A stretch of DNA of 64,000 nucleotides from Microbulbifer litoralis (GTDB lineage Bacteria > Pseudomonadota > Gammaproteobacteria > Pseudomonadales > Cellvibrionaceae): assembly GCF_023634065.1 (NCBI RefSeq), contig NZ_JALKCV010000002.1, forward strand, positions 248,001-312,000, read 5' to 3'. Positions 9,896 to 19,578 of the stretch are shown here, piece after piece; position 1 is the stretch's first letter, and each line of letters begins with the position of its first letter. The notes beneath the pieces were generated by a model that saw nothing but the letters and a program-made list of their open reading frames with translations, ran no database searches and was not told the DNA's origin. A program made the translations under genes and the position numbers.

Positions 9896-10278
9896 ATGAA
9901 GTCTCTCACCAGGCTGGCCGGATCGGTCGGTACCCGGAGCAGGAATTTCCCCGGCGATGTCGGGCTGGTACAGGAACTGTTGAACCGGGCCGCGCGGGTG
10001 CTTTTTCCCTTCACCCGTCGGGCGTTGGGACTCCGGCGGGCGGGGCCGCCGGCGACGGTGCGGAGGTCCGCTTCCGCTCCTATGGCAACGGTGAGGTCAA
10101 GAATATCTACGGTGTGCAGGTTTACCGGGTAGACGAGACGCTGTTTCGCCTGCGGCGGCGATCTGCCGGGGCCGAAGCGCTGCTGACGGACTGGGTTGGC
10201 CTGGTGCCGGATTCGGTCGAGGAGAAATCCGGCCGTTACTTTCGCCCGCTGGAAAGCGGTGCGAGCCACGCACCCTGA
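9896..10278 (+). pseudogene. Possible frameshifted remnant of a peptidoglycan-binding-type protein
   Basis: An ATG at 9896 with AGGGAG upstream opens SLTRLAGSVGTRSRN, continuing GDVGLVQELLNRA, which resembles the N-terminal repeat of peptidoglycan-binding domain proteins (SVG...NxPxDVxLVQxLLN). That frame then turns Arg-rich and stops at 10132. In another frame, from about 10057 to 10278, the sequence looks protein-like again (AEVRFRSYGNGEVKNIYGV, then TDWVGLVPDSVEEKSGRYF). A single frameshift would join the two, so I treat it as a decayed or mis-sequenced gene. It is isolated between two leftward gene groups. Function is not established. Confidence 0.35.
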
Positions 10279-10336
10279 ACAATCGGCCGACCCTCCCGGG
10301 CCGATCGAATCCCGAAGCCCGACTCAGAAGCCCGGC

Positions 10337-11545
10337 TCAAAGATTGCGTTCCTTTTCCGACACGGCCGTCCGGCCCCTGCCTTTCGACAGCCCGCCACCG
10401 CCGTTGCCGCCGGCCTTGAGCGTCGGCCGCAACGTCTTGACGATCCTGCGGGCCGTGGCGCGATAGCTGGTGAGTTTGCCGCCGGCCACCGCCAGCATGC
10501 GCGGTTTCCGGTCGCTCTCGGCACAGATCATGGTTTCCCGCGGCCGCGAGAAGGGCCGCTTGTTGTCCCGGGGCAGCACCCGCAGGCCGGCGTAGCTGTC
10601 GCAGATATTGTGTACCTGCAGTGAGCGGGTCTGCGGAAAGCAGCGCTGCACCGTGCGCAACAGGTAATTCTCCTCCTCGATGGTCGGGGCCAGGTCGCGG
10701 GGATCCCCGCCGTAGCTGCGCTCGGTGGTGCCCACCAGGGTCTTGCCCTGCCAGGGCATCACGAATACCGCGCGGCCGTCCTCCGCCTCCAGGTAAAAGA
10801 TCCGTTCGCCCAGGGAGATCGGCAGCTGGATATGGGTGCCGGCCACCAGGTCCAGCGGCGGCAGCGGCACCGGCGGGCTGCAGCGGGAGTTGGTGTCGGC
10901 GACCCAGGGCCCGCTGCAGTTCACCAGCGCCCGCGCGTGCAGGGTACTGAGCTGGCCGTCGGCCACATAGTCGACCCGCACGCCGGTGGCGGTCAGCTCC
11001 GCGCCAACCAGGCTGCCGGGGCAGATCAGTCGCGCGCCGCCGGCGATGGCGGATTCCACCACGTCGCGGGTCAGGGCGGCATCGTCGGTCTGGGCATCGT
11101 AATAGCGGAACACGGCGACCAGGTCCTCGGTTTCCAGGCCCGACAGCCGCTCCCATTCCGACCGGCGCAGGGTGCGAAAGCGCGAGTGGCGGTCGGCAAC
11201 CCCGGCCAGCAGTGCGTAGAGGGTCAGGCCCAGGCGCACCAGCCAGGCGGGCCTCTGGCTGTAGCGGTAAACCGGGATATAGAAGGGTACCAGGCGCACC
11301 AGGCGGGGCTTGTTGGCCAGCAGCCAGCGGCGCTCGCGCAGGCATTCGCGCACCAGCCCCAACTGGCCGCTCTCCAGGTAGCGCAGGCCGCCGTGGATCA
11401 GCTTGGAAGAGCGCGACGAGGTGCCGGCGGCGATATCCAGCTGCTCCAGGATCGCCACCCGGTAGCCGGCCCGGGTCAGGGCCTCCGCTGCGCCGGCGCC
11501 CTGGATACCCGCGCCGACAACGAGGACGTCAAAATCCGTAGACAT
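10337..11545 (-). CDS. FAD-dependent oxidoreductase, GlpD (glycerol-3-phosphate dehydrogenase)-like, short form
   Basis: A 402-residue DAO-superfamily flavoprotein. The N-terminus has the dinucleotide-binding motif VVGAGIQGAGAAEAL, and SSRSSKLIHGGLRYLESGQLGLV matches GlpD. The substrate-domain segments YYDAQTDDAALT, LVGTTERSYGGDP, YAGLRVLPRDN and AGGKLTSYRATA are also GlpD-like. GlpD is usually about 500 residues; here the C-terminal helical domain is missing and replaced by a Gly/Lys/Arg tail. It could oxidise glycerol-3-phosphate to dihydroxyacetone phosphate at the membrane, or a related substrate. It overlaps the end of the upstream GDPD-like gene by 17 bases, which suits a joint glycerophosphodiester route. 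Confidence 0.8.
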   Translation of the reverse strand: MSTDFDVLVVGAGIQGAGAAEALTRAGYRVAILEQLDIAAGTSSRSSKLIHGGLRYLESGQLGLVRECLRERRWLLANKPRLVRLVPFYIPVYRYSQRPAWLVRLGLTLYALLAGVADRHSRFRTLRRSEWERLSGLETEDLVAVFRYYDAQTDDAALTRDVVESAIAGGARLICPGSLVGAELTATGVRVDYVADGQLSTLHARALVNCSGPWVADTNSRCSPPVPLPPLDLVAGTHIQLPISLGERIFYLEAEDGRAVFVMPWQGKTLVGTTERSYGGDPRDLAPTIEEENYLLRTVQRCFPQTRSLQVHNICDSYAGLRVLPRDNKRPFSRPRETMICAESDRKPRMLAVAGGKLTSYRATARRIVKTLRPTLKAGGNGGGGLSKGRGRTAVSEKERNL

Positions 11546-12218
11546 CGCTGGCTTCCCGGGAGCGCATCAACAGTGGCAGGTTGCCGGTGAGGATATGGTG
11601 CGCACCGCGCGCGCGCCAGCGCACCGCCTCCTCCGCGGAATTGATCTCGTACACCACCCACTGCCAGGGACCGGGGGGCAGTTCCTCGCATTCCACACTG
11701 CGGTCGCGAATCAGCAGGTAGTCCGGCGCCAGCGTGACCACCTCCGCCGACAGGCTGCGGGCCACGCTGTCCACCTTGAGCGCCACCCGGTGGCAGCCGA
11801 GGTTGCGCGCCAGGCGCAGGCTGCGGTTGTCCCGCGAGAGCAGGGCGACGGATTCGCTCTGCGGCAGCAGTTGTCGTACCAGCGGTGCGACGGCGGCGTC
11901 GGCCCCCATGCGCGCCAGTGTTTCCGGCGCCACTTCCACAAACCATTCCAGGTGCCTGTGGCGGGCGGCCCACGCCATCAGTTGCACGAATGAGGTGAGC
12001 CCCAGGCGCGCCAGCTGGTGGTCGCGCACCTGTGCGAACGGTCGGCTACCGCCGTGCGGCAGTGCGACCTCGCCGCAGTGGAAACACCACGGGGTGTCGT
12101 CGGCGCTGAACTGGATTTCGGTCTGGATGGCGCAGGCACCCAGGCCGTGTGCGCCCTCGAAGGCCGCGATGGTGTTCTGCGGATGGCGGGTTTTGTCGCC
12201 GCGGTGAGCAATCAGCAT
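11529..12218 (-). CDS. Glycerophosphodiester phosphodiesterase-like protein with altered active site
   Basis: A GDPD-family TIM barrel of 229 residues from ATG 12218 (MLIAHRGDK); a TTG at 12257 would add 13 residues. The catalytic HRG is intact, but other conserved positions differ. The usual PENT is PQNT, the usual Glu-x-Asp metal pair is QTE (in AIQTEIQF), and the usual HD after the barrel strand is HC (FHCG). Later barrel strands (WFVEVAPE, LLSRDN, YEINSAEEAVRW) are recognisable. Coupling to the GlpD-like gene suggests glycerol-phosphate metabolism, yet the loss of several metal ligands makes normal activity uncertain. Confidence 0.72.
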   Translation of the reverse strand: MLIAHRGDKTRHPQNTIAAFEGAHGLGACAIQTEIQFSADDTPWCFHCGEVALPHGGSRPFAQVRDHQLARLGLTSFVQLMAWAARHRHLEWFVEVAPETLARMGADAAVAPLVRQLLPQSESVALLSRDNRSLRLARNLGCHRVALKVDSVARSLSAEVVTLAPDYLLIRDRSVECEELPPGPWQWVVYEINSAEEAVRWRARGAHHILTGNLPLLMRSREASDVYGF

Positions 12219-12535
12219 TGGAATCAGATCCGGGTGGCAGACGTTATTGTCATCCAAATGCGGGTAATACGGCGCCGGTAGCGCGCTGGATTACTCGAGT
12301 CTGAGCGGTTCCCGGCGGCGCTGTCACTGGCCGCCTCTCCTGATGGGCCCGGACGGAATTCCGCAACCGCGCTGCTTCAAAACGCCCGGCCCACTAAAAA
12401 AATAGTCGGTGCGGAAGATGTTGCAAGGTGGCTCGTCGACTCCCGCCGGCCCGGACCCGGGGCGTCGCATGGCACTGCGCCCGGACACCGCGGAAGCCGC
12501 CCGCGACGGCGGGTAAAATACTTTGTCCGCACCGC

Positions 12536-12562
12536 TAAAGCCCCCGGACGAGCCGCCGATAG
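12536..12562 (+). promoter_or_regulatory. Sigma-28 (FliA) promoter of motA
   Basis: TAAAGCCC (12536-12543), an 11-base spacer, and GCCGATAG (12555-12562) match the FliA consensus TAAAGTTT-N11-GCCGATAA in position and spacing. It lies 45 bases before the motA start and would drive motAB-cheAW and downstream genes. It is the only clear element in the 389-base gap between the divergent GDPD-like and motA genes. Confidence 0.88.
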
Positions 12563-12607
12563 AGACGCTATACGCAACGCGCACAGCGGTGGAGGGAGAG
12601 AGCAGTC

Positions 12608-13480
12608 GTGCTGATTATTGTCGGGTTCGTCATTGTCGCGCTGTCGGTGTTCGGGGGCTTCGCCCTTTCCGGCGGCCATCTGGGGCCGCTCTACCAGCCG
12701 ATGGAGGTGCTGATCATCGTCGGCGCCGCGGTGGGGGCCTTTATCGCCGGCAACAACGGCAAGGCCATCAGCGCCACCCTGCGTGCGGCCTCCCGTCTGA
12801 AGCGGACCGGCGGCTACGACCGGGAACTGTCCATGGACCTGATGGCGCTGCAGTACCGGCTGCTGACCAAGATGCGCCGCGAGGGCGCCATCGGCATCGA
12901 GAAAGATATCGAGAATCCGCAGGACAGCCCGCTCTTTTCCGAACATCCGCGCATCCTGCGGGACCCGATGATCATGGGTTTCGCCACCGATTACCTGCGC
13001 CTGATGGTCAGCGGCAGCATGGACCCGCTGGAACTCGACGAACTGATGACCCACGAAATCGAGACTTTCGAGCACGAGGCGCGCATCCCGGCGGACGCAC
13101 TGGCCAAGGTCGGCGACGCCCTGCCGGCGTTCGGCATCGTGGCCGCGGTGCTGGGGGTGGTGAAAGCCCTGGCGTCGGCCAGCGCCGGCGTCAGTGAAAT
13201 CGGTGTGATGGTGGCCCAGGCCCTGGTGGGGACCTTTCTCGGCATCCTGCTGGCCTACGGTTTCGTCAACCCGATGGCCAGCCGTATCGAGCGCCAGGTA
13301 CAGGAGGCGGTGAAGATACTGCAGTGCGTGCGCGTCACCCTGCTGGCCAGCCTCAACGGCTACGCCCCGCAGCTGGCGGTGGAATTCGGGCGCAAGACCA
13401 TCGGCACGGCCGACCGGCCGTCGTTCGAAGAACTCGAGACCCATGTGCGCGCCGGCCGGGGCGGTGCGGCAGCGGCATGA
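12608..13480 (+). CDS. motA: Flagellar motor stator protein MotA
   Basis: A 290-residue inner-membrane stator subunit forming the proton channel with MotB. Four membrane segments are visible: residues about 2-20, 30-50, and the pair near 165-220 (PAFGIVAAVLGVVKAL and LVGTFLGILLAYGFV). A cytoplasmic loop between them carries the charged residues that touch FliG (SMDLMALQYRLLTKMRREGAI). Start is GTG 12608 with GGAGGGAGAG upstream. It overlaps motB by four bases (ATGA) and is the first gene of the sigma-28 motility/chemotaxis operon. Confidence 0.95.
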   Translation: MLIIVGFVIVALSVFGGFALSGGHLGPLYQPMEVLIIVGAAVGAFIAGNNGKAISATLRAASRLKRTGGYDRELSMDLMALQYRLLTKMRREGAIGIEKDIENPQDSPLFSEHPRILRDPMIMGFATDYLRLMVSGSMDPLELDELMTHEIETFEHEARIPADALAKVGDALPAFGIVAAVLGVVKALASASAGVSEIGVMVAQALVGTFLGILLAYGFVNPMASRIERQVQEAVKILQCVRVTLLASLNGYAPQLAVEFGRKTIGTADRPSFEELETHVRAGRGGAAAA

Positions 13481-14331
13481 ACGGAATCGACAGCCGCATC
13501 GTCATCCGGCGCCCGCGCAAGGTCCGCCACGAACACCACGGCGGCGGCTGGAAGATCGCGCTGGCGGACCTGATGACCGCGCTGATGGCCCTGTTCCTGG
13601 TGCTGTGGATCGTCTCCACCGCCACCCCGCGGGAACTGCAGGGCCTGGCCGAGTATTTCCGCACGCCGCTGGCCGTGGCGCTGTCGAAGGGCGATCGCAG
13701 TACCGCCAGCACCAGCGTCATTCCCGGCGGCGGTCCGGATCCGGCCCACGCCGACGGCGAGCGCGCCCGTATCGATATCCGCACCCAGCGCCTGCCCGCC
13801 GATGTGCGCCGCAGCCTGATGGAGTTGCGCCACCGCATCGAGTCGGTCATCCAGGCCGACCCGGAACTGCGCGACATGCGCCAGCAGATGCGCTTTGAAA
13901 TGACGCCGGAGGGGCTGCGTATCCAGCTGCTGGATACCGAGAGCCGACCCATGTTCCGCCTCGGCAGCGATGCTGTCGCGCCCTATATGCGCCGCCTGCT
14001 GCGCACCCTGGCGCCACTGCTGAACGAGTTGCCCAACCGCATCAGCATCAGCGGCCACACCGACAGCCTGCGCTACGCCGGCGGCGACAGCGGCTACAGC
14101 AACTGGGAACTGTCCGCCGACCGCGCCAACGCCTCGCGCCGCGAGCTGGTGGCCGGCGGTCTCGACAGCGACAGGTTGCTGCGGGTCACCGGCCTGGGGG
14201 ACCAGGTGCCGATGCCGGGCAGCAATCCCGGCGATCCGGTCAACCGGCGTATCGCCATCCTGGTACTGGGGGAGCGGGCATCCACACGAATCGGCACCGC
14301 ACCGCCGCGGTCAGTTCAAGCGCGTGAGTGA
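13477..14331 (+). CDS. motB: Flagellar motor stator protein MotB
   Basis: A 284-residue stator subunit anchoring the MotA channel to peptidoglycan. A single membrane segment follows WKIALADLMTALMALFLVLWIV and contains the proton-binding aspartate in ALADLM. The C-terminal OmpA-like domain has ISISGHTDSLRYAG and WELSADRANASRRELV, which bind peptidoglycan. The ATG overlaps the motA stop. Length is close to that of enterobacterial MotB. A GTGA junction couples it to cheA. Confidence 0.95.
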   Translation: MNGIDSRIVIRRPRKVRHEHHGGGWKIALADLMTALMALFLVLWIVSTATPRELQGLAEYFRTPLAVALSKGDRSTASTSVIPGGGPDPAHADGERARIDIRTQRLPADVRRSLMELRHRIESVIQADPELRDMRQQMRFEMTPEGLRIQLLDTESRPMFRLGSDAVAPYMRRLLRTLAPLLNELPNRISISGHTDSLRYAGGDSGYSNWELSADRANASRRELVAGGLDSDRLLRVTGLGDQVPMPGSNPGDPVNRRIAILVLGERASTRIGTAPPRSVQARE

Positions 14332-16379
14332 AGATGGATATTACCGAATTTTACGACACCTTTTTTGAGGAGGCGGGCGAGCTGCTGCTGGAGATGGAGA
14401 CCCATCTGCTGGAGCTGGATCTGGACGCCCCGGACGCGGAGCAGCTCAACGCCATTTTCCGCGCGGCCCACTCGATCAAGGGTGGTGCCGGCACCTTTGG
14501 TTTCGAGGCTCTGCAGCGCACCACCCACCTGCTGGAAAACCTGCTCGACTACACCCGCCGCGGCGAACTGGCCCTGCGCCGGGATATTGTCGACATCTTT
14601 CTGGAAGCCAAAGATATGTTGAACGACCAACTGGACGCCTATCGCGGTGGCGAGGAGCCGGACCCGGAAGCGCTGGAGCGTATCTGCCAGACCCTGCGGC
14701 AACTGGCCCTGGAAGAGCTGGGGGAAGACGCCGACGTCGGCGGTGGCGCGGTTCCCGAACCGGCCCCGCGGGAGAAACAGGAGAAAAACGCGGAGCCCGC
14801 GCCGCAGCCGGAAACGGCCAGCGGCCGCCACTGTGTGGCGCTGCTGGATATGGTGGAAAAGGACCGCCAACTGCTGGTGGAGGAGCTGGCGCAGCTCGGC
14901 GATGTCGAGCGCCAGTCCGGCGACGACAGCCGCTACGAAGTGATCCTGCAGTCCACCGTCAGCGCCGCGGATATCGAGGCGGTGATGTGCTTCGTGGCCG
15001 AGCCGGAACAGCTGCAGGTGAGCGCATTGCCCGCGGCGCAGGCAGCGCCCGCGGCCACTGCCGAAAAAGCGCCGCCGGCCAAAGCCGGGCCCCCGCCGGC
15101 GGAAGCACCGGCGGCGAAGAAAAAACCGGCCGCCGCGGCAAAGAGTGGCGAATCCACTTCCATCCGCGTGCCGGTCAGCAAGGTGGACCAGATCATCAAC
15201 CTGGTGGGCGAGCTGATCATCACCCAGTCGATGCTCAACCAGCAGCTGGAATCCTCCGGCAGCGACGATGGCGGCAAGCTGGCCAACGGCCTCAACCTGC
15301 TGGCGCGCAACGCGCGCGACCTGCAGGAAGCGGTGATGTCGGTGCGCATGGTGCCGATGGATTATGTCTTCAGCCGCTTCCCGCGCCTGGTGCGCGACCT
15401 GGCCGGCAAGCTGGACAAGGAAGTGGAGCTGGTGACCGAGGGCAAGTCCACCGAGCTGGACAAGGGCCTGACGGAAAAAATCATCGACCCGCTCACCCAC
15501 CTGGTGCGCAACAGTCTCGACCACGGCATCGAATCCCCCGAGCGGCGCGAGGCGGCCGGCAAGTCCCGCAGCGGCTGCCTGACCCTGTCGGCCCAGCACC
15601 AGGGCGGCAATATCCTGATCGAGGTGGCCGACGACGGCGGCGGCCTGAACCGCGAGAAAATTCTCGCGCGGGCGCGGGAAAACGGTCTCTCCGCACCCGA
15701 CAGCATGAGCGACGAGGAAGTCTGGCAACTGATTTTCGCACCGGGTTTCTCCACCGCCGAGGCGGTCAGCGATGTCTCCGGTCGCGGCGTGGGCATGGAC
15801 GTGGTCAAGCGCAATATCCAGTCCATGGGCGGGCGCGTGGAAATCCTGTCGCAACCGGGGCAGGGCACCACCACCCGCATCGTGCTGCCGCTGACCCTGG
15901 CGATCCTCGACGGCATGTCGATTCGCGTGGGCACCGAGACTTTCATCCTGCCGGTGACCGGTGTGATCGAATCCCTGCAGCCGCAGCCGGACGACCTCTT
16001 CCCGATGGCGGGCGGCGATCTGCTGCTCAAGGTACGCGAGGACTACCTGCCGCTGGTGGCAACCCACAGCGCCATGGAAGTGGACGGCGCGGAGACGGAT
16101 CCGACCCGCGCCATCGCCGTGATCGTACAGGGTGAGGGACGCCGCTACGCACTGATGGTGGACGAACTGGTCGGCCAGCAGCAGGTGGTGGTGAAAAACC
16201 TGGAAACCAATTACCGCAAAGTGCCCGGCGTGTCCGCCGCCACCATCCTCGGCGACGGCAGTGTGGCATTGATCCTGGATATTGCCGGCCTCGACCGGCT
16301 GGGCCAGAGCAAAAAAGAAAACCCGATTTTTGCGGCCGCATCACCGGCCCGCAGCGCACAGGAGATCGAACTGACATGA
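14328..16379 (+). CDS. cheA: Chemotaxis histidine kinase CheA
   Basis: A 683-residue class II histidine kinase. Domains in order: P1 Hpt with phospho-acceptor His48 in [13 protein letters not shown]; a P2-type CheY/CheB-binding region near 165-230; a Pro/Ala/Lys-rich linker; P3 dimerisation ([21 protein letters not shown]); P4 ATPase with [20 protein letters not shown] and [13 protein letters not shown]; and the P5 CheW-like domain. GTG 14328 overlaps the motB stop (GTGA); ATG 14334 is an alternative two codons later. It phosphorylates CheY and CheB encoded downstream. Confidence 0.97.
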   Translation: MKMDITEFYDTFFEEAGELLLEMETHLLELDLDAPDAEQLNAIFRAAHSIKGGAGTFGFEALQRTTHLLENLLDYTRRGELALRRDIVDIFLEAKDMLNDQLDAYRGGEEPDPEALERICQTLRQLALEELGEDADVGGGAVPEPAPREKQEKNAEPAPQPETASGRHCVALLDMVEKDRQLLVEELAQLGDVERQSGDDSRYEVILQSTVSAADIEAVMCFVAEPEQLQVSALPAAQAAPAATAEKAPPAKAGPPPAEAPAAKKKPAAAAKSGESTSIRVPVSKVDQIINLVGELIITQSMLNQQLESSGSDDGGKLANGLNLLARNARDLQEAVMSVRMVPMDYVFSRFPRLVRDLAGKLDKEVELVTEGKSTELDKGLTEKIIDPLTHLVRNSLDHGIESPERREAAGKSRSGCLTLSAQHQGGNILIEVADDGGGLNREKILARARENGLSAPDSMSDEEVWQLIFAPGFSTAEAVSDVSGRGVGMDVVKRNIQSMGGRVEILSQPGQGTTTRIVLPLTLAILDGMSIRVGTETFILPVTGVIESLQPQPDDLFPMAGGDLLLKVREDYLPLVATHSAMEVDGAETDPTRAIAVIVQGEGRRYALMVDELVGQQQVVVKNLETNYRKVPGVSAATILGDGSVALILDIAGLDRLGQSKKENPIFAAASPARSAQEIELT

Positions 16380-16864
16380 GCAACGCCGCCAAGGAAACTG
16401 TCGCCGAAGCCGGCAGCCGGGAGTTCCTGGTCTTTTCCCTCGGGGACGAGGAGTACGCCATCGATATCCTCAAGGTGCAGGAGATCCGCGGCTACGAAAA
16501 TGTCACCCGTATCGCCAACGCGCCGGAATTCATCAAGGGCGTGGCCAACCTGCGCGGCATCATCGTGCCGATCGTCGACCTGCGGCTGAAATTCCGCCTG
16601 GAGAAAGTCGAGTACGACGAGCAGACGGTGGTGATCGTGGTCAATATCGAGGATCGCGTCGTGGGTATTGTCGTCGACCGGGTCTCCGACGTCATGACCC
16701 TGGAGGCGGAACAGATCAAGCCGGCACCCGAATTCGGCGTCAGCCTGCCGCTCGCCTACCTGGACGGCCTGGGCAACCTGGACGAGCGCATGCTGGTGCT
16801 GGTGAATATCGAGAAACTGCTCACCAGCGAGGAAATGGCGCTGGTGGAAGAAGTCGGGGAGTAG
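16376..16864 (+). CDS. cheW: Chemotaxis coupling protein CheW
   Basis: A 162-residue CheW that links receptors to CheA. Typical segments are [38 protein letters not shown] and [14 protein letters not shown]. The ATG overlaps the cheA stop (ATGA), so translation is coupled. The receptor gene follows after five bases. Confidence 0.96.
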   Translation: MSNAAKETVAEAGSREFLVFSLGDEEYAIDILKVQEIRGYENVTRIANAPEFIKGVANLRGIIVPIVDLRLKFRLEKVEYDEQTVVIVVNIEDRVVGIVVDRVSDVMTLEAEQIKPAPEFGVSLPLAYLDGLGNLDERMLVLVNIEKLLTSEEMALVEEVGE

Positions 16865-16869
16865 CGGCG

Positions 16870-18510
16870 ATGCGCAACAACCAGCCGGTGACGGACCGCG
16901 AGTATCCGCTGCGCGAACACCACTTCCTGATTTCCCGCACCGACCTCAGCGGGCGCATCACCTACGCCAACCCGGCGTTCGTGGAAGTCAGCGGGTTCGA
17001 TCGCGGCGAACTGGTGGGCGCACACCACAATATCGTGCGCCACCCGGATATGCCGCGCGAGGCATTCGCCGACCTGTGGGCCACGGTCAAGCGCGGCGAA
17101 ACCTGGATCGGGCTGGTGAAAAACCGGCGCAAGGACGGCGATCACTACTGGGTCCGCGCCCATGTGACGCCGGTGCTGGAACAAGGCGAGGTCACCGGTT
17201 ATGTATCCGTGCGGCTGTGCGCCGAACGCGAGGAAATCGATCGCGCCGAGGCCCAGTACCGCGCGCTGCGCGAAGGTGACGGCCGGCGCCTGACGGTTCG
17301 CGATGGCCGCGTGGTGGCGCGCGGCCCGCTGGGCCGGCTGCCGCGCCTCGGTATCAGTTCCCTGAAAACGCGCCTGCGCCTGCTGGCAGTGGCGGCGACA
17401 CTGCTGCTGGGCGGCAGCGCCGCACTCACCTGGCGTGCGCTCGGCGATACCGTGTCGGCGGAATTGCTGCGCGCCCAGTTGCTGCTGTTCGGGCTGGGTG
17501 CGCCGCTGTTGATCGCGCTGGCCTGGATCGCCGGGCGCGCCGCACTGCACCCGCTGCGCGCGGCCCGCGACTGCACCCTGCAGATCGCCGCCGGCAACCT
17601 GGGGGCGCGCCTGCCGCAGGGCGTCGGCGGCGAGGCCGGGCGGCTGGTGGCGGCGCTGGAGATCATGCGCCGCAGCCTCGCCAGTATCGTCGGCGAGGTC
17701 AACGGCGGCGTCGCCGTGGTGGAACCGGCGGCACGCGAGATCGCCGCCGGCAACGGCGAGCTGTCCGCGCGCTCCGAACAGCAGGCCGCCTCGCTGCAGC
17801 AGACCGCCTCCAGCATGGAGGAAATGACCGTGACCGTGGGCCAGAACGCGGACAACGCGCGCCAGGCCAGCGGCCTCGCCCGCGACGCCGCGCGCGCGGT
17901 GAAAGACAGCGGCGAATCCATGGGGCAGCTGGTGGAACGCATGGGCCGCATTACCGGCAGCTCCAAGCAGATGGCGGCGATTATCGAGACCATCGACGGC
18001 ATCGCCTTCCAGACCAACATCCTCGCCCTCAACGCTTCGGTGGAGGCGGCCCGCGCCGGCGAACACGGGCGCGGTTTCGCTGTGGTGGCGCAGGAGGTGC
18101 GCAGCCTCGCCGGGCGTTCCGCCGACGCCGCGCGCGAGATCCGCGGCCTGATCGACGGCTCCGCGCGGGAGATCGACGGCGGCGCGCAACTGGTGCGCAG
18201 TGCCGAGTCGTCCATGGCCTCGGTGATCGACGCGGTCACCCGCGTCAACGATATTGTCGAGGAGATATCCGCGGCCTCCGCGGAGCAGACCACCGGCATC
18301 TCGCAGATCAGCCAGGCGGTGACGCAGATGGACGAAGTCACACAACAGAATGCCAGCAGTGTGCAGGTCACCGCGCGCGCGTCCGCATCGCTGGAATCGC
18401 GTATCGAACAGCTGTCGCAGGCGGTGGCGGTATTCCAGCTGGCGGGCGATCGTCCGCGCCGGCGGGCGACCGGTGCGGCCGCCGCGCAAATACCGGAACC
18501 GTCACGTTGA
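16870..18510 (+). CDS. PAS-domain methyl-accepting chemotaxis protein (Aer-like)
   Basis: A 546-residue receptor. Residues 1-130 form a PAS domain close to Aer ([54 protein letters not shown]), probably binding FAD and sensing redox or oxygen. Two closely spaced hydrophobic stretches at about 172-192 and 202-220 give a membrane hairpin with no large periplasmic domain. A HAMP-like region follows, then the signalling domain with the tip [20 protein letters not shown]. There is no C-terminal CheR/CheB-binding pentapeptide (ends in ...PEPSR). It sits where E. coli has tar, between cheW and cheR. Confidence 0.92.
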   Translation: MRNNQPVTDREYPLREHHFLISRTDLSGRITYANPAFVEVSGFDRGELVGAHHNIVRHPDMPREAFADLWATVKRGETWIGLVKNRRKDGDHYWVRAHVTPVLEQGEVTGYVSVRLCAEREEIDRAEAQYRALREGDGRRLTVRDGRVVARGPLGRLPRLGISSLKTRLRLLAVAATLLLGGSAALTWRALGDTVSAELLRAQLLLFGLGAPLLIALAWIAGRAALHPLRAARDCTLQIAAGNLGARLPQGVGGEAGRLVAALEIMRRSLASIVGEVNGGVAVVEPAAREIAAGNGELSARSEQQAASLQQTASSMEEMTVTVGQNADNARQASGLARDAARAVKDSGESMGQLVERMGRITGSSKQMAAIIETIDGIAFQTNILALNASVEAARAGEHGRGFAVVAQEVRSLAGRSADAAREIRGLIDGSAREIDGGAQLVRSAESSMASVIDAVTRVNDIVEEISAASAEQTTGISQISQAVTQMDEVTQQNASSVQVTARASASLESRIEQLSQAVAVFQLAGDRPRRRATGAAAAQIPEPSR

Positions 18511-19367
18511 ACGCCGGGGTGTCTGCCGCCGCCGGCGGGGGCGCGCCCGCTCCCGGGCGCGACCTGCTGTTTACCGAGACCGATTTCGCGCGCATTCGCG
18601 AACTGATCGGCCGGCGCGCCGGCATTGTGCTGGCGGAGCACAAGCGGGATATGGTCTACACGCGTATCGGCCGGCGCCTGCGCCAGTGCGGGCTGAACCG
18701 TTTCTCGGACTACCTGGCACTGCTGGAACGGGAGAGCGGTGGCGCCGAGTGGCAGGAGTTCACCAACGCGCTGACCACCAACCTCACCGCTTTTTTTCGT
18801 GAGCTGCACCATTTCCCGTTGCTGGTCGAACACCTGCGCGGGCGGCGCCGGCCGCTGACCGTCTGGAGCGCCGGCGCCTCCACCGGCGAGGAACCCTATT
18901 CCATCGCCATGGCGCTGCTCGAGGCACTCGGCGACGGCGCCGATCTCGAGGTGCGCGCCACGGATATCGATACCGGCGCACTGGAGCGGGCCCGCAGCGG
19001 TATCTACCCGCTGGACCAGGTGCGGCGCCAGGTCGACGAACAGCGCATCAAGCGCTTTTTCCTCCGCGGCGGCGGCCGCCATACCGGCTTTGCCCGCATC
19101 CGCCCCGAGGTGGCCGCGCGGGTGCGTTTCGAATCGCTGAACCTGATTGCGCCCCAGTGGCCCGCCGCCGGTACCTTCGACGCGATTTTCTGTCGCAACG
19201 TGATGATCTATTTCGATCACGCCACCCAGGCCCAGATACTGCAACGCTTCGCGCCGCTGCTGAAGCGCGACGGCCTGCTGTTTGTCGGCCACTCCGAGAG
19301 CCTCTCCCATATCAGCGACCGGTTCCTCCTGCGCGGCCAGACGGTCTACACCCGCACAGGCGGCTGA
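18507..19367 (+). CDS. cheR: Chemotaxis protein methyltransferase CheR
   Basis: A 286-residue SAM-dependent methyltransferase that methylates receptor glutamates. It shows the N-terminal helical domain, [15 protein letters not shown], the SAM site [44 protein letters not shown] and LFVGHSESL. It starts at a TTG overlapping the stop of the preceding receptor (TTGA). The 211-base gap after it contains a sigma-28 promoter for cheB. Confidence 0.96.
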   Translation: MNAGVSAAAGGGAPAPGRDLLFTETDFARIRELIGRRAGIVLAEHKRDMVYTRIGRRLRQCGLNRFSDYLALLERESGGAEWQEFTNALTTNLTAFFRELHHFPLLVEHLRGRRRPLTVWSAGASTGEEPYSIAMALLEALGDGADLEVRATDIDTGALERARSGIYPLDQVRRQVDEQRIKRFFLRGGGRHTGFARIRPEVAARVRFESLNLIAPQWPAAGTFDAIFCRNVMIYFDHATQAQILQRFAPLLKRDGLLFVGHSESLSHISDRFLLRGQTVYTRTGG

Positions 19368-19482
19368 GCCGCCACTGCATTCCCTCCCATCGACCCCCTT
19401 TTCAGTTGAGTGCACGGCAGTTCGCCACACAGTGATTTTTTCCATCACAAAAGCATCGGAAAAATATTTTTCAACCGCCAGC

Positions 19483-19509
19483 TAAAGCGCCGCCCGGATC
19501 GGCCGATGC
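19483..19509 (+). promoter_or_regulatory. Sigma-28 (FliA) promoter of cheB
   Basis: TAAAGCGC (19483-19490), 11 bases, then GCCGATGC (19502-19509). Spacing and seven of eight -10 bases fit the FliA consensus. It lies 69 bases before the cheB ATG, between cheR and cheB, so cheB and downstream genes can be transcribed apart from the motA promoter. Confidence 0.82.
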
Positions 19510-19578
19510 ATAGGGAAAGCAAAGGCGAAGTGCGTCGGTCCGGCCGGCAGCGGCCGCGAGTAAAAGCAGGTTTTGCGC

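Noticed and set aside
17199..19448. Long antisense reading frame (over 700 codons) opposite the receptor and cheR genes
   Set aside because: High G+C removes stop codons on the opposite strand. The translation is His/Arg/Ala-rich low-complexity and the sense genes are well conserved.
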